Assembly: GCA_963751425.1 (NCBI GenBank)
Contig: CAVVUF010000003.1
Coordinates: forward strand, 434,001 to 498,000
Direction: 5' to 3'
Length of the DNA stretch: 64,000 nt
Origin: CAVVUF01 sp963751425
GTDB taxonomy: Bacteria; Chloroflexota; Anaerolineae; Anaerolineales; UBA4823
Within the stretch, counting starts at the first letter, position 1; each line of letters begins with the position of its first letter. The notes under the pieces were generated by a model. The model saw nothing but the letters and a program-made list of their open reading frames with translations, was not told the DNA's origin and ran no database searches. The translations under genes and the position numbers were made by a program. Of this stretch, positions 43,095-51,869 are shown piece after piece.

Positions 43095-43946
43095 TTAGAC
43101 TTCTAGTTTTCTTTCACCCAGCCATTTCACCATGTCAGGATTACGATGGTCAAAGAAACTACTGGTTTTTGTGTCTAATGTTGTAATAGCCGCCAGATCT
43201 TCCGCACTTAATTCAAAATCAAACACACTGATATTTTCTAGCATCCTCTCTTTGCGGGTTGACTTGGCAAGGACGATAATTCCTCTTTGTACAAGCCAGC
43301 GGAGAATGACTTGGGCAACGCTTTTATTGTGCTTGGCGGCGATTGAAAGCAGTAATTCATTTTGAAAAATATTATTCCTTCCCTCTGCAAACGGAGCCCA
43401 TGCTTCAACCTGAATGCTGTTATCTTGTAAAAACTTTTGTGTATCAATTTGCTGATGGAAAGGGTTTACTTCAATCTGATTTACCGCCGGCGTTATTTTG
43501 TTATGAATTATCAAATCCATGATGCGGTCAGGCTGAAAGTTTGAAACCCCGATTGCCCTGACTTTACCTTGTTGATACAGTTCTTCCATTGCGCGCCACT
43601 CACCATACACATCCCCGAATGGTTGGTGGATGAGATACAGGTCAATATAATCTAATTGCAAGCGCTTCAGAGAATTTTCAAAGGCTTTTAGTGTGCCTGC
43701 ATAGCCATTGCTCTGAATCCAAAGTTTTGTCGTGATAAACAACTTTTCCCTCGCAACGCCGCTTTGTTTGATGCCCTTGCCAACCGCCTCTTCGTTCTGG
43801 TAAGAAGCGGCAGTGTCAATGTGGCTATATCCAGTTTGAATAGCGTCAACCACGCTTCTTTCACATTCGGCTGAATCAGTTATTTGAAAAACGCCAAAAC
43901 CGAGAATGGGGATTGCAACGCCGTTGTTCAACTTTACAGTTTGCAT
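43095..43946 (-). CDS. Aldo/keto reductase
   Basis: 283 residues from the second of two adjacent ATGs (spacer to AAGGAG is 6 nt; 3 nt for the first). The catalytic tetrad is complete (numbered from the first Met): D45 and Y50 in HIDTAASY, K75 in TTKLW and H108 in LIHQP. GVSNF (~133-138) and the C-terminal KSTRKERMLEN bind NADPH. It is of the AKR5-like prokaryotic group that reduces aldehydes such as methylglyoxal. It is encoded 24 bp after the NTF2-like gene, and both sit behind a MerR-type promoter. AT-rich relative to the genome, so probably acquired. Confidence 0.93.
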   Translation of the reverse strand: MQTVKLNNGVAIPILGFGVFQITDSAECERSVVDAIQTGYSHIDTAASYQNEEAVGKGIKQSGVAREKLFITTKLWIQSNGYAGTLKAFENSLKRLQLDYIDLYLIHQPFGDVYGEWRAMEELYQQGKVRAIGVSNFQPDRIMDLIIHNKITPAVNQIEVNPFHQQIDTQKFLQDNSIQVEAWAPFAEGRNNIFQNELLLSIAAKHNKSVAQVILRWLVQRGIIVLAKSTRKERMLENISVFDFELSAEDLAAITTLDTKTSSFFDHRNPDMVKWLGERKLEV

Positions 43947-43970
43947 CATTTTCTCCTTATGTTTCTGTGG

Positions 43971-44363
43971 TTAATGGTGCTGCTCAGGGGTAAGCAGCCG
44001 GGTAAAGGAGAGCGACGCTAACTTCCAGCTACCATCTTGCTGCACATACACTTCTGTGACCACAAAGGGATTGGTGACCTCATTGCCGCCAACGACGGCT
44101 AGCAGCGTAATTCTGTTTAAAAGGATGGCAGTTGCGCCAATGATATTTACTGACACTTCATGAATGTCTACTTTTTTATAGTAAATCCCGCCGCTCTTGA
44201 TGACATCGAGTTCCTGATCCCTGGACATGGTTGCGCCCATATGAACAAAAACAGCCTTTTCATGGAAGAGAGCGTCCAGGGAATCTACTTTGCGCTCTGA
44301 CATCCAGCGCCACTTCTCTTTAGAAAGATTGATTACTTCTTGTTCCGATTTTACATTTTGCAT
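43971..44363 (-). CDS. NTF2-like (DUF4440/SnoaL-type) protein
   Basis: 130 residues from the ATG at 44363, preceded by GGAG at 6 nt. It has the cone-shaped NTF2-like fold pattern: VINLSKEKWRWMSERKVDSLDALFHEKAVFVHMG, then the central strands ending VTEVYVQQDGSWKLASLSFTRL. Such proteins are small enzymes, isomerases or ligand carriers. First gene after the MerR-type promoter and co-transcribed with the aldo/keto reductase. Substrate unknown. Confidence 0.85.
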   Translation of the reverse strand: MQNVKSEQEVINLSKEKWRWMSERKVDSLDALFHEKAVFVHMGATMSRDQELDVIKSGGIYYKKVDIHEVSVNIIGATAILLNRITLLAVVGGNEVTNPFVVTEVYVQQDGSWKLASLSFTRLLTPEQHH

Positions 44364-44428
44364 ACTTCTCTCCTCATGGTTATGGTGTGTCACTGTATTT
44401 TATGCTTGCTGCCAACGCCTCAAACGAG

Positions 44429-44459
44429 AGTCTACCACCTGGAGTAGACTCCAAGTCAA
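44429..44459 (-). promoter_or_regulatory. MerR-type promoter with 19-bp spacer
   Basis: On the minus strand: -35 TTGACT (44459-44454), 19-bp spacer, -10 TAGACT (44434-44429). The overlong spacer contains a dyad: GAGTCTAC (44428-44435) and GTAGACTC (44444-44451) on the plus strand. Overlong 19-bp spacers with an internal dyad are the hallmark of promoters activated by MerR-family proteins. It drives the NTF2-like and aldo/keto reductase genes. No merR gene is in the window. The rest of 44460-44757 is AT-rich with nothing else seen. Confidence 0.85.
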
Positions 44460-44757
44460 GGGTTTTGATGTGCGTTTGATGAGGAATCTGTACATTCCAC
44501 ATAACTTTTCTTTTTATATTGAGAAAAACGGCGTGACAAACCAACATAATTGCGACGAGCGGGCTTCCTATTACCAGAATCCTGATAAACTGCGAATTTG
44601 CATTATAGAATAGTGATTTTGGGATCATATACTGCATAATAACCTGGTTGTTAAGCTGATTTCGACTGCTCTATACCCATGTACGCAAACGCAGGCCAAA
44701 AGCCGTACACAGCCCGTTGGATGACTGATTCGACCTCTGGCGCGTTATAATGGGAGT

Positions 44758-45012
44758 ATGACCACGCTCTTCCCTGATACAAGCCCTAATGCAGAAGCAG
44801 TGCTTATCCGCTTATTGCGCGAAACCCCATCCTGGCGTAAGCTGGAAATGGTGGATCAACTCAACCAATCGGTGAAACTACTGGTGCTAATGGGCTTGCG
44901 ACAGCGGTACCCCCTTGACAACGAGGACCAGTTACGCAGGCGCCTGGCTAATTTGCTGCTAGGGGAAGAAATGGCTGCGAAAGTATATGGCCCCGTTCCT
45001 AAGGAGACCTAA
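44758..45012 (+). CDS. Small conserved partner of a nucleotidyltransferase-like protein
   Basis: 84 residues, mostly helical: SPNAEAVLIRLLRETPSWRKLEM, then VKLLVLMGLRQRYPLDNEDQLRRRLANLLLG and AAKVYGPV. Proteins with this pattern regularly precede ~190-residue nucleotidyltransferase-like proteins in Chloroflexota and cyanobacteria, perhaps as toxin-antitoxin-like pairs; this is recalled, not shown. Here the partner gene downstream has lost its N-terminal part, so the pair is probably no longer functional. Confidence 0.65.
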   Translation: MTTLFPDTSPNAEAVLIRLLRETPSWRKLEMVDQLNQSVKLLVLMGLRQRYPLDNEDQLRRRLANLLLGEEMAAKVYGPVPKET

Positions 45013-45051
45013 GCGTGCTTCCTGAAATCAGATTTTTATGCGGATGACGAG

Positions 45052-45417
45052 ATGATGCGTGGGGCAATCCAGCACCGGAGCAGTTTTAACCTCATCCATC
45101 TCAAAACGATGTTCAAAGTGGATGTATTTATCAATAAAGAACGCCCGTTTGATCGAATTCAATTTGTACGTAGGATTGAGCAGGTTTTCACTACCAACCC
45201 TGAACATAAAGCATTCATCACCACCGCTGAGGATCTCATCCTGGCCAAGCTCGAATGGTACCGCCTGGGTAACGAAATTTCCGACCGGCAGTGGCGGGAT
45301 ATTTTAGGGGTTTTGAAAGTGCAGGCCGGGCGGTTGGATTTGGATTACCTGCATCGATGGGCTATTGAACTGAAAGTTGCAGACCTGCTCCAGCGCGCCT
45401 TGAAAGAGAGCGAATAA
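45052..45417 (+). pseudogene. Nucleotidyltransferase-like gene lacking its N-terminal catalytic part
   Basis: 121 residues from ATG at 45052; the same frame is homologous-looking back to LKSDFYADDE (~45022). It contains RSSFNLIHLKTMFKVDVFI and TAEDLILAKLEWYRLG then RQWRDILGVLKVQAGRLDLDYL. These form the C-terminal two-thirds of an AbiEii/DUF6036-like family. The expected N-terminal GGS-type nucleotidyltransferase motif is missing; the upstream gene ends where it should lie, so a deletion near 45012-45022 is likely. The stop overlaps the rarA start by one base. Confidence 0.65.
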
Positions 45418-46833
45418 TGGACCTCTTCACCCACGCTCACGAACAACGCATGAAGTCCGAAGCACCCCTCGCCGCGCGCATGCGCCCGCGCACCCTGGAC
45501 GAGTTCATCGGGCAGGAACACATCGTCGGGCCGGGCAAGCTCCTGCGGCGCGCCATCGAAGCCGACCGGCTGTTCTCCTCCATCCTTTTGTGGGGACCGC
45601 CCGGCACGGGCAAGACCACCCTGGCGATGGTGATCGCCAACCTGACCAAGAGCCACTTCGAGACGCTCTCGGCGGTGCTGGCAGGCAAGGCAGAGCTGAG
45701 AGAGGTCATCGACCACGCCCTGGAGCGGCGTAAGCTGTACCAAAAGCGCACAATCCTGTTCGTGGATGAAGTCCACCGCTGGAACAAGGCCCAACAAGAT
45801 GCGCCTCCTGCCGCATGTCGAGTCGGGCACGGTGACGCTGATCGGGGCAACGACTGAAAATCCGTACTTCGAGGTGATCGGCGCGCTGGTCTCACGCTCG
45901 CGCGTCTTCCAGCTCCGTCCTCTGGAAGATGAGGATGTGCGCAAAATCCTGCAAGCGGCCCTGAAAGATCCCGAGCGAGGCTATGGGATGCGCACCATTC
46001 GGGTCGACGAGGCTGCTCTGGAACACCTGATCCACGTAGCCGGCGGCGATGCCCGCAACGCCCTGAACGCCTTGGAGCTGGCCGTGGAAAGCACCCCTGC
46101 CGATGAGGCAGGGGTTTGCCGGATCACGCTGGAAGTCGCCCAGGAATCGATCCAGCGGCGGGCAGTGCTCTATGATAAAGACGGCGACGCACATTATGAT
46201 ACGATCTCGGCGTTCATCAAGTCGGTGCGCGGGTCCGACCCCGACGCAGCCCTGTACTGGCTGGCGAAAATGCTCTATGCCGGTGAAGACCCGCGCTTCA
46301 TCCTGCGCCGCCTGATCATTCTATCCGGAGAGGATATCGGCCTGGGCGACCCCATGGGCCTGGTAGTCGCCAACGCGGCTGCCCAGGCTTTCGATTACAT
46401 CGGGCTGCCGGAGGGCGTTTACCCGATCGTCGAGGCCACGCTTTACCTGGCCACCGCCCCCAAATCGAATACCGCCACGGCTTACTTCAAAGCCTTCCAG
46501 TTGATCGAACAGGAGGGGATTACCCAGGTGCCACAGCACCTGCAAGATGGCAACCGGGACGCGGCTGCCCTGGGGCATGGCAAGGATTACCAGTACCCAC
46601 ACGAGTCACCGGACCACTTCCTGCCGCAGCAGTACCTGCCCAAACCGCTGCTGGGCACCTATTTTTACAAGCCCTCCAGCCAGGGTTACGAAGCCGAAGT
46701 GGCTGACCGCCTGAGGCGCTGGCGAGAGGCGCAGCGGAAAGCGCTGGGCATCACCGAAACGACCGAGGTGCCTGAGCTTTCACCGGAAGAAGTTCTGGAG
46801 ATCAAACGGCGGATCAAGCCCACCGGTCAGTGA
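45417..46833 (+). CDS. rarA: RarA/MgsA replication-associated AAA+ ATPase (frameshifted)
   Basis: Two ORFs, 45417-45857 and 45766-46833, give one ~472-residue protein. Walker A GPPGTGKTT (~60-68) and Walker B ILFVDEVHRWN (~112-122) lie in the first. The second resumes with LLPHVESGTVTLIGATTENP (sensor 1), then the lid and tetramerisation region. The correct join (QQDALLPHVESG) needs removal of one C near 45803-45807. RarA acts at stalled replication forks with SSB and gap repair. A deep-conserved gene broken by one base in a region with many such indels points to sequence error. Confidence 0.9.
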
Positions 46834-46890
46834 GCGGCCATCACCCGGACGCTGCATAACAGCCATTTATTGAAATTGGAGAAGATGGAT

Positions 46891-47509
46891 ATGCCTTTGC
46901 TCTTATTGGTTCGTCATGGTGAGAACGATTATGTCAAGAAGAATATCCTGGCTGGACGATTGCCTGAGGTGCACCTGAATGAAAAAGGGCAGCTCCCAGG
47001 CCAATGCGGTGGCGGAAAAGCTGAAGAGCCTGCCGATCAAGGCGGTTTACAGCAGCCCGCTCGAGCGCGCCATGGAAACCGCCGAACCGCTTGCCAAAGC
47101 CCTCGGACTGGAGATTATTCCAGCGCCCCGGATTGATTGAATTGGATATCGGAGAATGGCAGGGACAGCCCCTCAAAAGCTTACAGAGCTCAAAGTCTGG
47201 CGCAAGGTGCAGGGGAACCCATCCCGCTTCCGTTTTCCGGGCGGCGAAGCCTTTTTGGATACCCAGCAGCGCATCTGCACAGAGCTTGAGGCGTTGGCCG
47301 CCCTGCACCAGCCGAAAGAAATGCTCCTGTGCGTCTCACATGCTGACCCAATCAAGCTGGCGGTGGCCTATTACCTGGGAATGCCCCTGGATCATTTCCA
47401 GAGATTATCGGTATCGCCTGGCTCCATCACAGCCCTTTACCTGGGGGAGATGGGCGCTCAGCTGGTGACATTGAATTATGATCTTTCATTAAGCCTGCCA
47501 GGGGCTTGA
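46891..47509 (+). CDS. Histidine phosphatase (MSMEG_4193-like), frameshifted
   Basis: Pieces in three frames together encode one ~205-residue phosphoglycerate mutase-like phosphatase: LLLLVRHGEN (RHG catalytic His) from ~46893, QANAVAEKLKSLPIKAVYSSPLERAMETA in a second frame, GLIELDIGEWQGQPLKSL in a third, and TELKVWRKVQGNPSRFRFPGGEAF to LCVSHADPIKLAVAY (second His) in the last. At least three indels (near 46990, 47130 and 47180) are needed. The start at 46891 suits GGAG 9 nt upstream. In Actinobacteria and Chloroflexota this family sits with DUF3090 and SCO1664, as here. Confidence 0.8.
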
Positions 47510-47596
47510 TTCTGGTATACTTCACCCAGAACAGCAGACCTGGGCCGTTGCGTACAACACAGGTCTTTTATCTAGCCCTTTTACTGGAGTCTTCCC

Positions 47597-48126
47597 ATGC
47601 CTCACGAAGAAATCGACCTTCGCCCTGTCACTCATATCACCACCGATGCACTTGGCCAGCCCGGGAAACGTGTTTTTTACATCCAGGGTTGGCAAGATGA
47701 GCGCACGGTTACCCTGATCGTTGAGAAAATTCAAGTCCAATCGCTCGCCGTCGGAATGGAACAGTTCCTGGCCGAGGTCCAGCAGAAGTTTCCGCAGCTA
47801 ACCGCTTCAACTCGGGGAATATGACGAAGAAAAGATGCACATCCATCCCACCGGTTGACCCATTGTTCCGCGTCGGTGAGATCGGCCTGGGCTATGATAC
47901 AGATAATGATTTGGTAGTGCTGGTGATCCGCGAGCTGCTGCCAGAAGACCGTGACCCTGAGGAAGCTACAGTGGTACGCTTCTGGTGCACGCGCACGCAG
48001 GCGCATGCCATGGCACGCTGGGGAAACGAAGTGGCTTCCCGCGGCCGACCCATCTGCCCGCAGTGCGGCGAACCGATGGAGCCCGAGGGACATTTCTGCC
48101 CCAAGAAGAACGGACATAAACACTAA
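47597..48126 (+). CDS. DUF3090-family protein (frameshifted)
   Basis: ORFs 47597-47824 and 47821-48126 form one ~177-residue DUF3090 protein: DLRPVTHITTDALGQPGKRVFYIQ, then VEKIQVQSLAVGMEQFL, the joint region (QLGEYDEEKMHIHP in a third frame), PVDPLFRVGEIGLGYD, and a zinc-ribbon-like end CPQCGEPMEPEGHFCP. Two single-base shifts near 47800 and 47850 restore it. The family's function is unknown; it is conserved as the middle gene between a histidine phosphatase and an SCO1664-type kinase-like protein. Confidence 0.85.
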
Positions 48127-48135
48127 GTTTTTTCC

Positions 48136-48924
48136 ATGAGATTGGGTGAATCCGAAGTGGATGGCCATCCAACAGCAGCCTTTCTGTTTTAGAAAACGGC
48201 GAGATCATCCTGAAGGGTAAGTTCCTGTGGGGGTCGAATTACACCTTCCTGACGGAAGTGGAACATGAAGGACAGGTGATCCAGGCTGTCTACAAGCCTT
48301 CGCGCGGCGAAAGACCCCTGTGGGATTTTCCCGACAGCCAGCCTGGCACACCGGGAGGCCGCGGCCTACCTGGTCAGCGAAGCCTTAGAGCTGCACATGG
48401 TGCCTGAAACGATCTACCGCCGGAGGGCACCGGTTGGTCCGGGGTCGCTGCAGCGCTTCATCGAACATAATCCTGAATACCATTACTTCAATTTCAACGA
48501 AGAAGATCACCAGCGCTTGCGCCCGGTGGCGCTTTTTGACCTGGTGATCAACAATGCCGACCGCAAGGGAGGCCATATCCTGTTCGATGAAAGCGGGCAT
48601 ATCTGGCTGATCGACCACGGGATATGCTTCCATGTCGAAGATAAGCTGCGCACTGTGGTCTGGGATTTTGCCGGTGAGCCGATCCCACAGGATTTAAAAG
48701 CCGTGCTGGAGAAATTGCTCAACCTGCTCCAACCTGTTCAGGCGGAGCCCGCACCTCGGTTGATCTGAAAGCAAACCCATCCCCGTTGGTCGCCGGGCTG
48801 CGTAAGCACCTCAGCGCCGGGGAAGTCAAAGCCCTTACCGCGCGCACTCGGCTGCTGCTGGAAAAAGGGCAGATTCCCAAACCCGGATCCCGATCGCAGG
48901 CCGTATCCCTGGCCGCCGTTATAA
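48136..48924 (+). CDS. SCO1664-family (PI3/4-kinase-like) protein, frameshifted
   Basis: From ATG 48136 the parts NGEIILKGKFLWGSNYTFL and AVYKPSRGERPLWDFPD, then LAHREAAAYLVSEALELHMVP, then FDLVINNADRKGGHIL and HIWLIDHGICFH, and finally LSAGEVKALTARTRLLLEKG and the ending DRRPYPWPPL, lie in changing frames. Together they make one ~260-residue protein of the SCO1664 family, which has a kinase-like NADRK.GH and DHG catalytic pattern. About four indels (near 48190, 48340, 48750 and 48885) must be reversed. Substrate unknown. The frame-by-frame preservation of residues suggests error rather than decay. Confidence 0.8.
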
Positions 48925-48947
48925 AATTCCCACTCCCAGGAGGAAAA

Positions 48948-49994
48948 ATGACCCACTACAACCTCGCCCTGATTGGTTTTGGCAATGTCGGCCGCTCCTT
49001 TGCCCGCCTGCTGCTGCGTAAAGAAGCCGAGCTGAAAGATCAGCTATGGAGTCTCTTTTGCCATCACAACGATTGCCACCGGGCATCACGGCACCGCCCT
49101 GGACCTCAACGGGTTGGAACTCTCGAAGGCGCTGAGACTTAGTGGAAGCCGGGCAGTCGTTGAGCACTTTATCGGCCCAACCAGCTCCAGCAGATGTACT
49201 GGAGCTGATCCGCACCTGCGGGGCAGAGGTGCTTTTTGAAAACTCACCGGTCAATTACCAGACCGGGCAGCCTGCCGTCGACCACCTGCGCACCGCCCTG
49301 GAATGCGGGATGTACGCCATCACGGCGAACAAAGGACCGGTGGTGCATGCCTACCGCTCATTGACGGAGCTGGCGCGTTCCAAAGGCGTGAAATTCTTTT
49401 TCGAGAGCACCGTAATGGATGGCGCGCCGATTTTTTCGCTCTTCAGAAGCACGCTGCCGGCTGCCAGGCTGCTTTCGTTCCGAGGGGTGCTCAATTCCAC
49501 CACGAACCTGATCCTGACACGCATGGAAAACGGAGAAAGCTTTGAGGAGGCGGTCAAGTATGCCCAAAAGGTCGGCGTGGCTGAAACCGATCCAAGCGGC
49601 GATATCGATGGATGGGACGCCTCCGTCAAGGTGGCAGCATTGGCGAATGTGCTCATGGGCGATGGGTACATCGATACACCCTTGAAGCCAGCCGATGTGG
49701 ATCGCCAGGGCATCCGTCAGATCAGCTCAGAAGAAATTGCCGCGTGCCAAAGCCGCTGGAAAACGCTGGAAGTTAGTTTGCTCTGCCAGGCGGACCGGGC
49801 AAGGCCTGCAGGCCAAAGTGGCCCCGGAGCTGGTGGGGATGGATTCACCCATGTTCAACGTCGAGGGGACGACCAGCATCATCCAGTTTGAGACGGATGT
49901 GCTGGGGCTGCTCTCAGTGGTAGAAAGCGACCCCGGTCCGGATACAACCGCCTATGGACTGCTGGCAGATTTCATCAATGCCGTAAAACATTGA
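48948..49994 (+). CDS. Homoserine dehydrogenase (frameshifted)
   Basis: ATG at 48948 follows AGGAGG at 4 nt. NAD(P)-binding LALIGFGNVGRSFARLLL is at ~5-22. The frame shifts near 49046 to YGVSFAITTIATG and LDLNGLELSKAL, near 49138 to EAGQSLSTLS, and near 49795 to GLQAKVAPELVGMDSP. In between are AITANKGPVVHAY and GVLNSTTNLILTRME (homoserine-binding) and DPSGDIDGWDASVKVAALANVLM. Reconstructed length ~348 residues, without an ACT domain. It catalyses aspartate semialdehyde to homoserine for Met/Thr synthesis. No neighbouring biosynthetic genes were seen. Confidence 0.85.
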
Positions 49995-49995
49995 T

Positions 49996-51006
49996 ATGGA
50001 CCGCCCTGCTCCTATCCGCGCTGAAAACCTGTGCAAAATTTACCAGACGCGCCAGCGAAAGGGAATATTTCAATCGCAGAAAAGCAGGGTTGAAGCACTT
50101 AACCACATCGACCTGGAGGTAAAAAACGGGGAGATCTTTGGCCTGCTCGGTCCCAACGGCGCTGGCAAGACCACCCTGATCAAAATCCTCACCACGCTCC
50201 TGCTGCCCACCTCTGGCGAGGCCTGGGTGAATGGCTACCATGTGCTGCGTGAGGAGAACAAGGTGCGCGCCAGCACGGGCTGCATGCTGATGGGCGAGCG
50301 CGGCCTCTATTGGAAGCTGACCGGTCGCGAAAACCTGGAATACTTTGGGGCCTTGTACCATCTCAACCCAACCCAAAGAAAACAGCGCTCCAATGAAATT
50401 ATTGCCTTGCTCAACCTGGGGGAGCTGGCTGACCGGGCGGTTGAGACGTATTCCTCCGGTCAGAAGATGAAGCTGGCCTTCGGTAAAGCCTTGGTTAACG
50501 ATGCTCCCCTGCTGGTGCTCGATGAGCCCACGAACACCTTGGATGTACCCTCTGCCAGCGAGCTGCGCAGCATTGTGCGCAACCTGAACAATCAAGGCAA
50601 AACGGTCATCTACACCACCCACATCATGAGCGAAGCAGAGACTTTGTGCGACCGGGTGGCGATCATCGATCGCGGTCAGCTCCTGGCGTTAGGCACCGTC
50701 AGCGAGCTAAAAACATCGCTGCAGCAAGATCAAGTAACCCGCTTCGAAGGAGTCGTCTCTGCCCAGGCAGAAAGCAGCCTGCGCAAAATCCCCGAAGTGC
50801 TGCAAACTTCCAGATCCTCCCAGGATGGTAAGGCGCTGCTCACGGTAGTCAGCGCGGCCGGACAAAGCAACCTGCCGCGGCTGATTGAAACCCTCACCCA
50901 ACAGGGAGCCATCTTGCAGAAGATCACGACCCAGGAGCCCACCCTGGAAGATGTTTTTGTCGCCAAGACAGGCCGCACCCTGGCCCAAGACACTTCTCTA
51001 AAATAG
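49996..51006 (+). CDS. ABC transporter ATPase (DrrA-like)
   Basis: 336 residues. Walker A GLLGPNGAGKTTLIK is at ~50-64; the signature is YSSGQKMKLAFGKAL (S-S-G-Q), Walker B LLVLDEPTNTLD, and H-loop YTTHIMSEAE. The C-terminal ~95 residues are the regulatory tail seen in daunorubicin-type ATPases, ending in EPTLEDVFVAKTGR. It pairs with two ABC-2 permeases that follow at 2 and 12 bp. ATG at 49996 is one base beyond the homoserine dehydrogenase stop. Confidence 0.93.
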   Translation: MDRPAPIRAENLCKIYQTRQRKGIFQSQKSRVEALNHIDLEVKNGEIFGLLGPNGAGKTTLIKILTTLLLPTSGEAWVNGYHVLREENKVRASTGCMLMGERGLYWKLTGRENLEYFGALYHLNPTQRKQRSNEIIALLNLGELADRAVETYSSGQKMKLAFGKALVNDAPLLVLDEPTNTLDVPSASELRSIVRNLNNQGKTVIYTTHIMSEAETLCDRVAIIDRGQLLALGTVSELKTSLQQDQVTRFEGVVSAQAESSLRKIPEVLQTSRSSQDGKALLTVVSAAGQSNLPRLIETLTQQGAILQKITTQEPTLEDVFVAKTGRTLAQDTSLK

Positions 51007-51008
51007 CG

Positions 51009-51857
51009 ATGGCAATGCGTACATTGAACACCCGGGCCAATATCTCTGCCATGCTCGCCAGCACCCGCATGCGCCTGCAGTTCCTCAGCCGCTACCCGGG
51101 ACAATTGGTGATGGATTTGGTGCTCCCGATTGTATTGGCTGCCATGCCGATCTTCCTGGGGCGGGCGGGAGGCGCTTCGAATGCTGAAGCAGTCTTCGAA
51201 GCCAATACGGGCACCAGCAATTATGTTGCTTACCTTTTGATTGGCTCCTCGGTGCTCAACCTTGTGACGAATGCCTTCTGGCACATGGCGTATTGGCTCC
51301 GCCGAGAGCAGGAGCTCGGCACATTGGAGACGCTCTACCAGGCGCCCACTCCCCGCATTTGGATTGCGGGAGGCACAGCCATTTACAGCGCCGTGCGCTC
51401 CGTCTCCACCGCCATCCTCGCCTACGGAATAGGCTGCCAGATCATGCACGTCGATCCTTTTACGGGCGAGGTTGGCCTGGCACTGGTATTCGTCCTCGTC
51501 GGGCTGATCCCACTGTACAGCCTGACCCTGCTCTTCGGTGCGGTCATCCTTAAAGTCAAGGAGGCGAATGCCCTGGTCAGCTTGATGCAGTGGGTGGTCA
51601 TTTTCTTGATGGGGGTCTATTACCCCATCACGGTTTTCCCTCCGCTGGTCAAGCTCCTGTCTTTGCTCTTCCCACCCACCTGGATGACGAACGGCGTGCG
51701 CGCCGCTTTGCTGGGAGTGGGCTACTTCTTTGGGACCTGGTATAAAGACCTGGCTGTGCTGTGGATTTTCATGCTGATCACCCCGTGGTTAGGCTGGTGG
51801 GTGTTCACGCGCGTCGAGAACAACGTCCGGCGCAATGAAGGCATGGGGCAGTATTGA
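51009..51857 (+). CDS. ABC-2 type permease (first of pair)
   Basis: 282 residues with six membrane segments; the coupling-helix region MAYWLRREQELGTLETLYQAPTP (~95-117) is typical of DrrB-like permeases. The ATG at 51009 follows the ATPase stop immediately. Together with the next permease it should form a heterodimeric channel; substrates of such systems include antibiotics, polysaccharides or lipids. Confidence 0.9.
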   Translation: MAMRTLNTRANISAMLASTRMRLQFLSRYPGQLVMDLVLPIVLAAMPIFLGRAGGASNAEAVFEANTGTSNYVAYLLIGSSVLNLVTNAFWHMAYWLRREQELGTLETLYQAPTPRIWIAGGTAIYSAVRSVSTAILAYGIGCQIMHVDPFTGEVGLALVFVLVGLIPLYSLTLLFGAVILKVKEANALVSLMQWVVIFLMGVYYPITVFPPLVKLLSLLFPPTWMTNGVRAALLGVGYFFGTWYKDLAVLWIFMLITPWLGWWVFTRVENNVRRNEGMGQY

Positions 51858-51869
51858 ACGAGAAAAGCG

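Noticed and set aside
37460..44757. Integron cassette array
   Set aside because: Small same-strand genes and sequences like GTTAGGC near 42841 and GGCTAAC near 43040 hinted at attC sites, but paired attC structures of normal length were not found and no integrase is present.
45766..45857. Programmed ribosomal frameshift in rarA
   Set aside because: No slippery heptamer with downstream structure, and neighbouring genes carry many unrelated indels.
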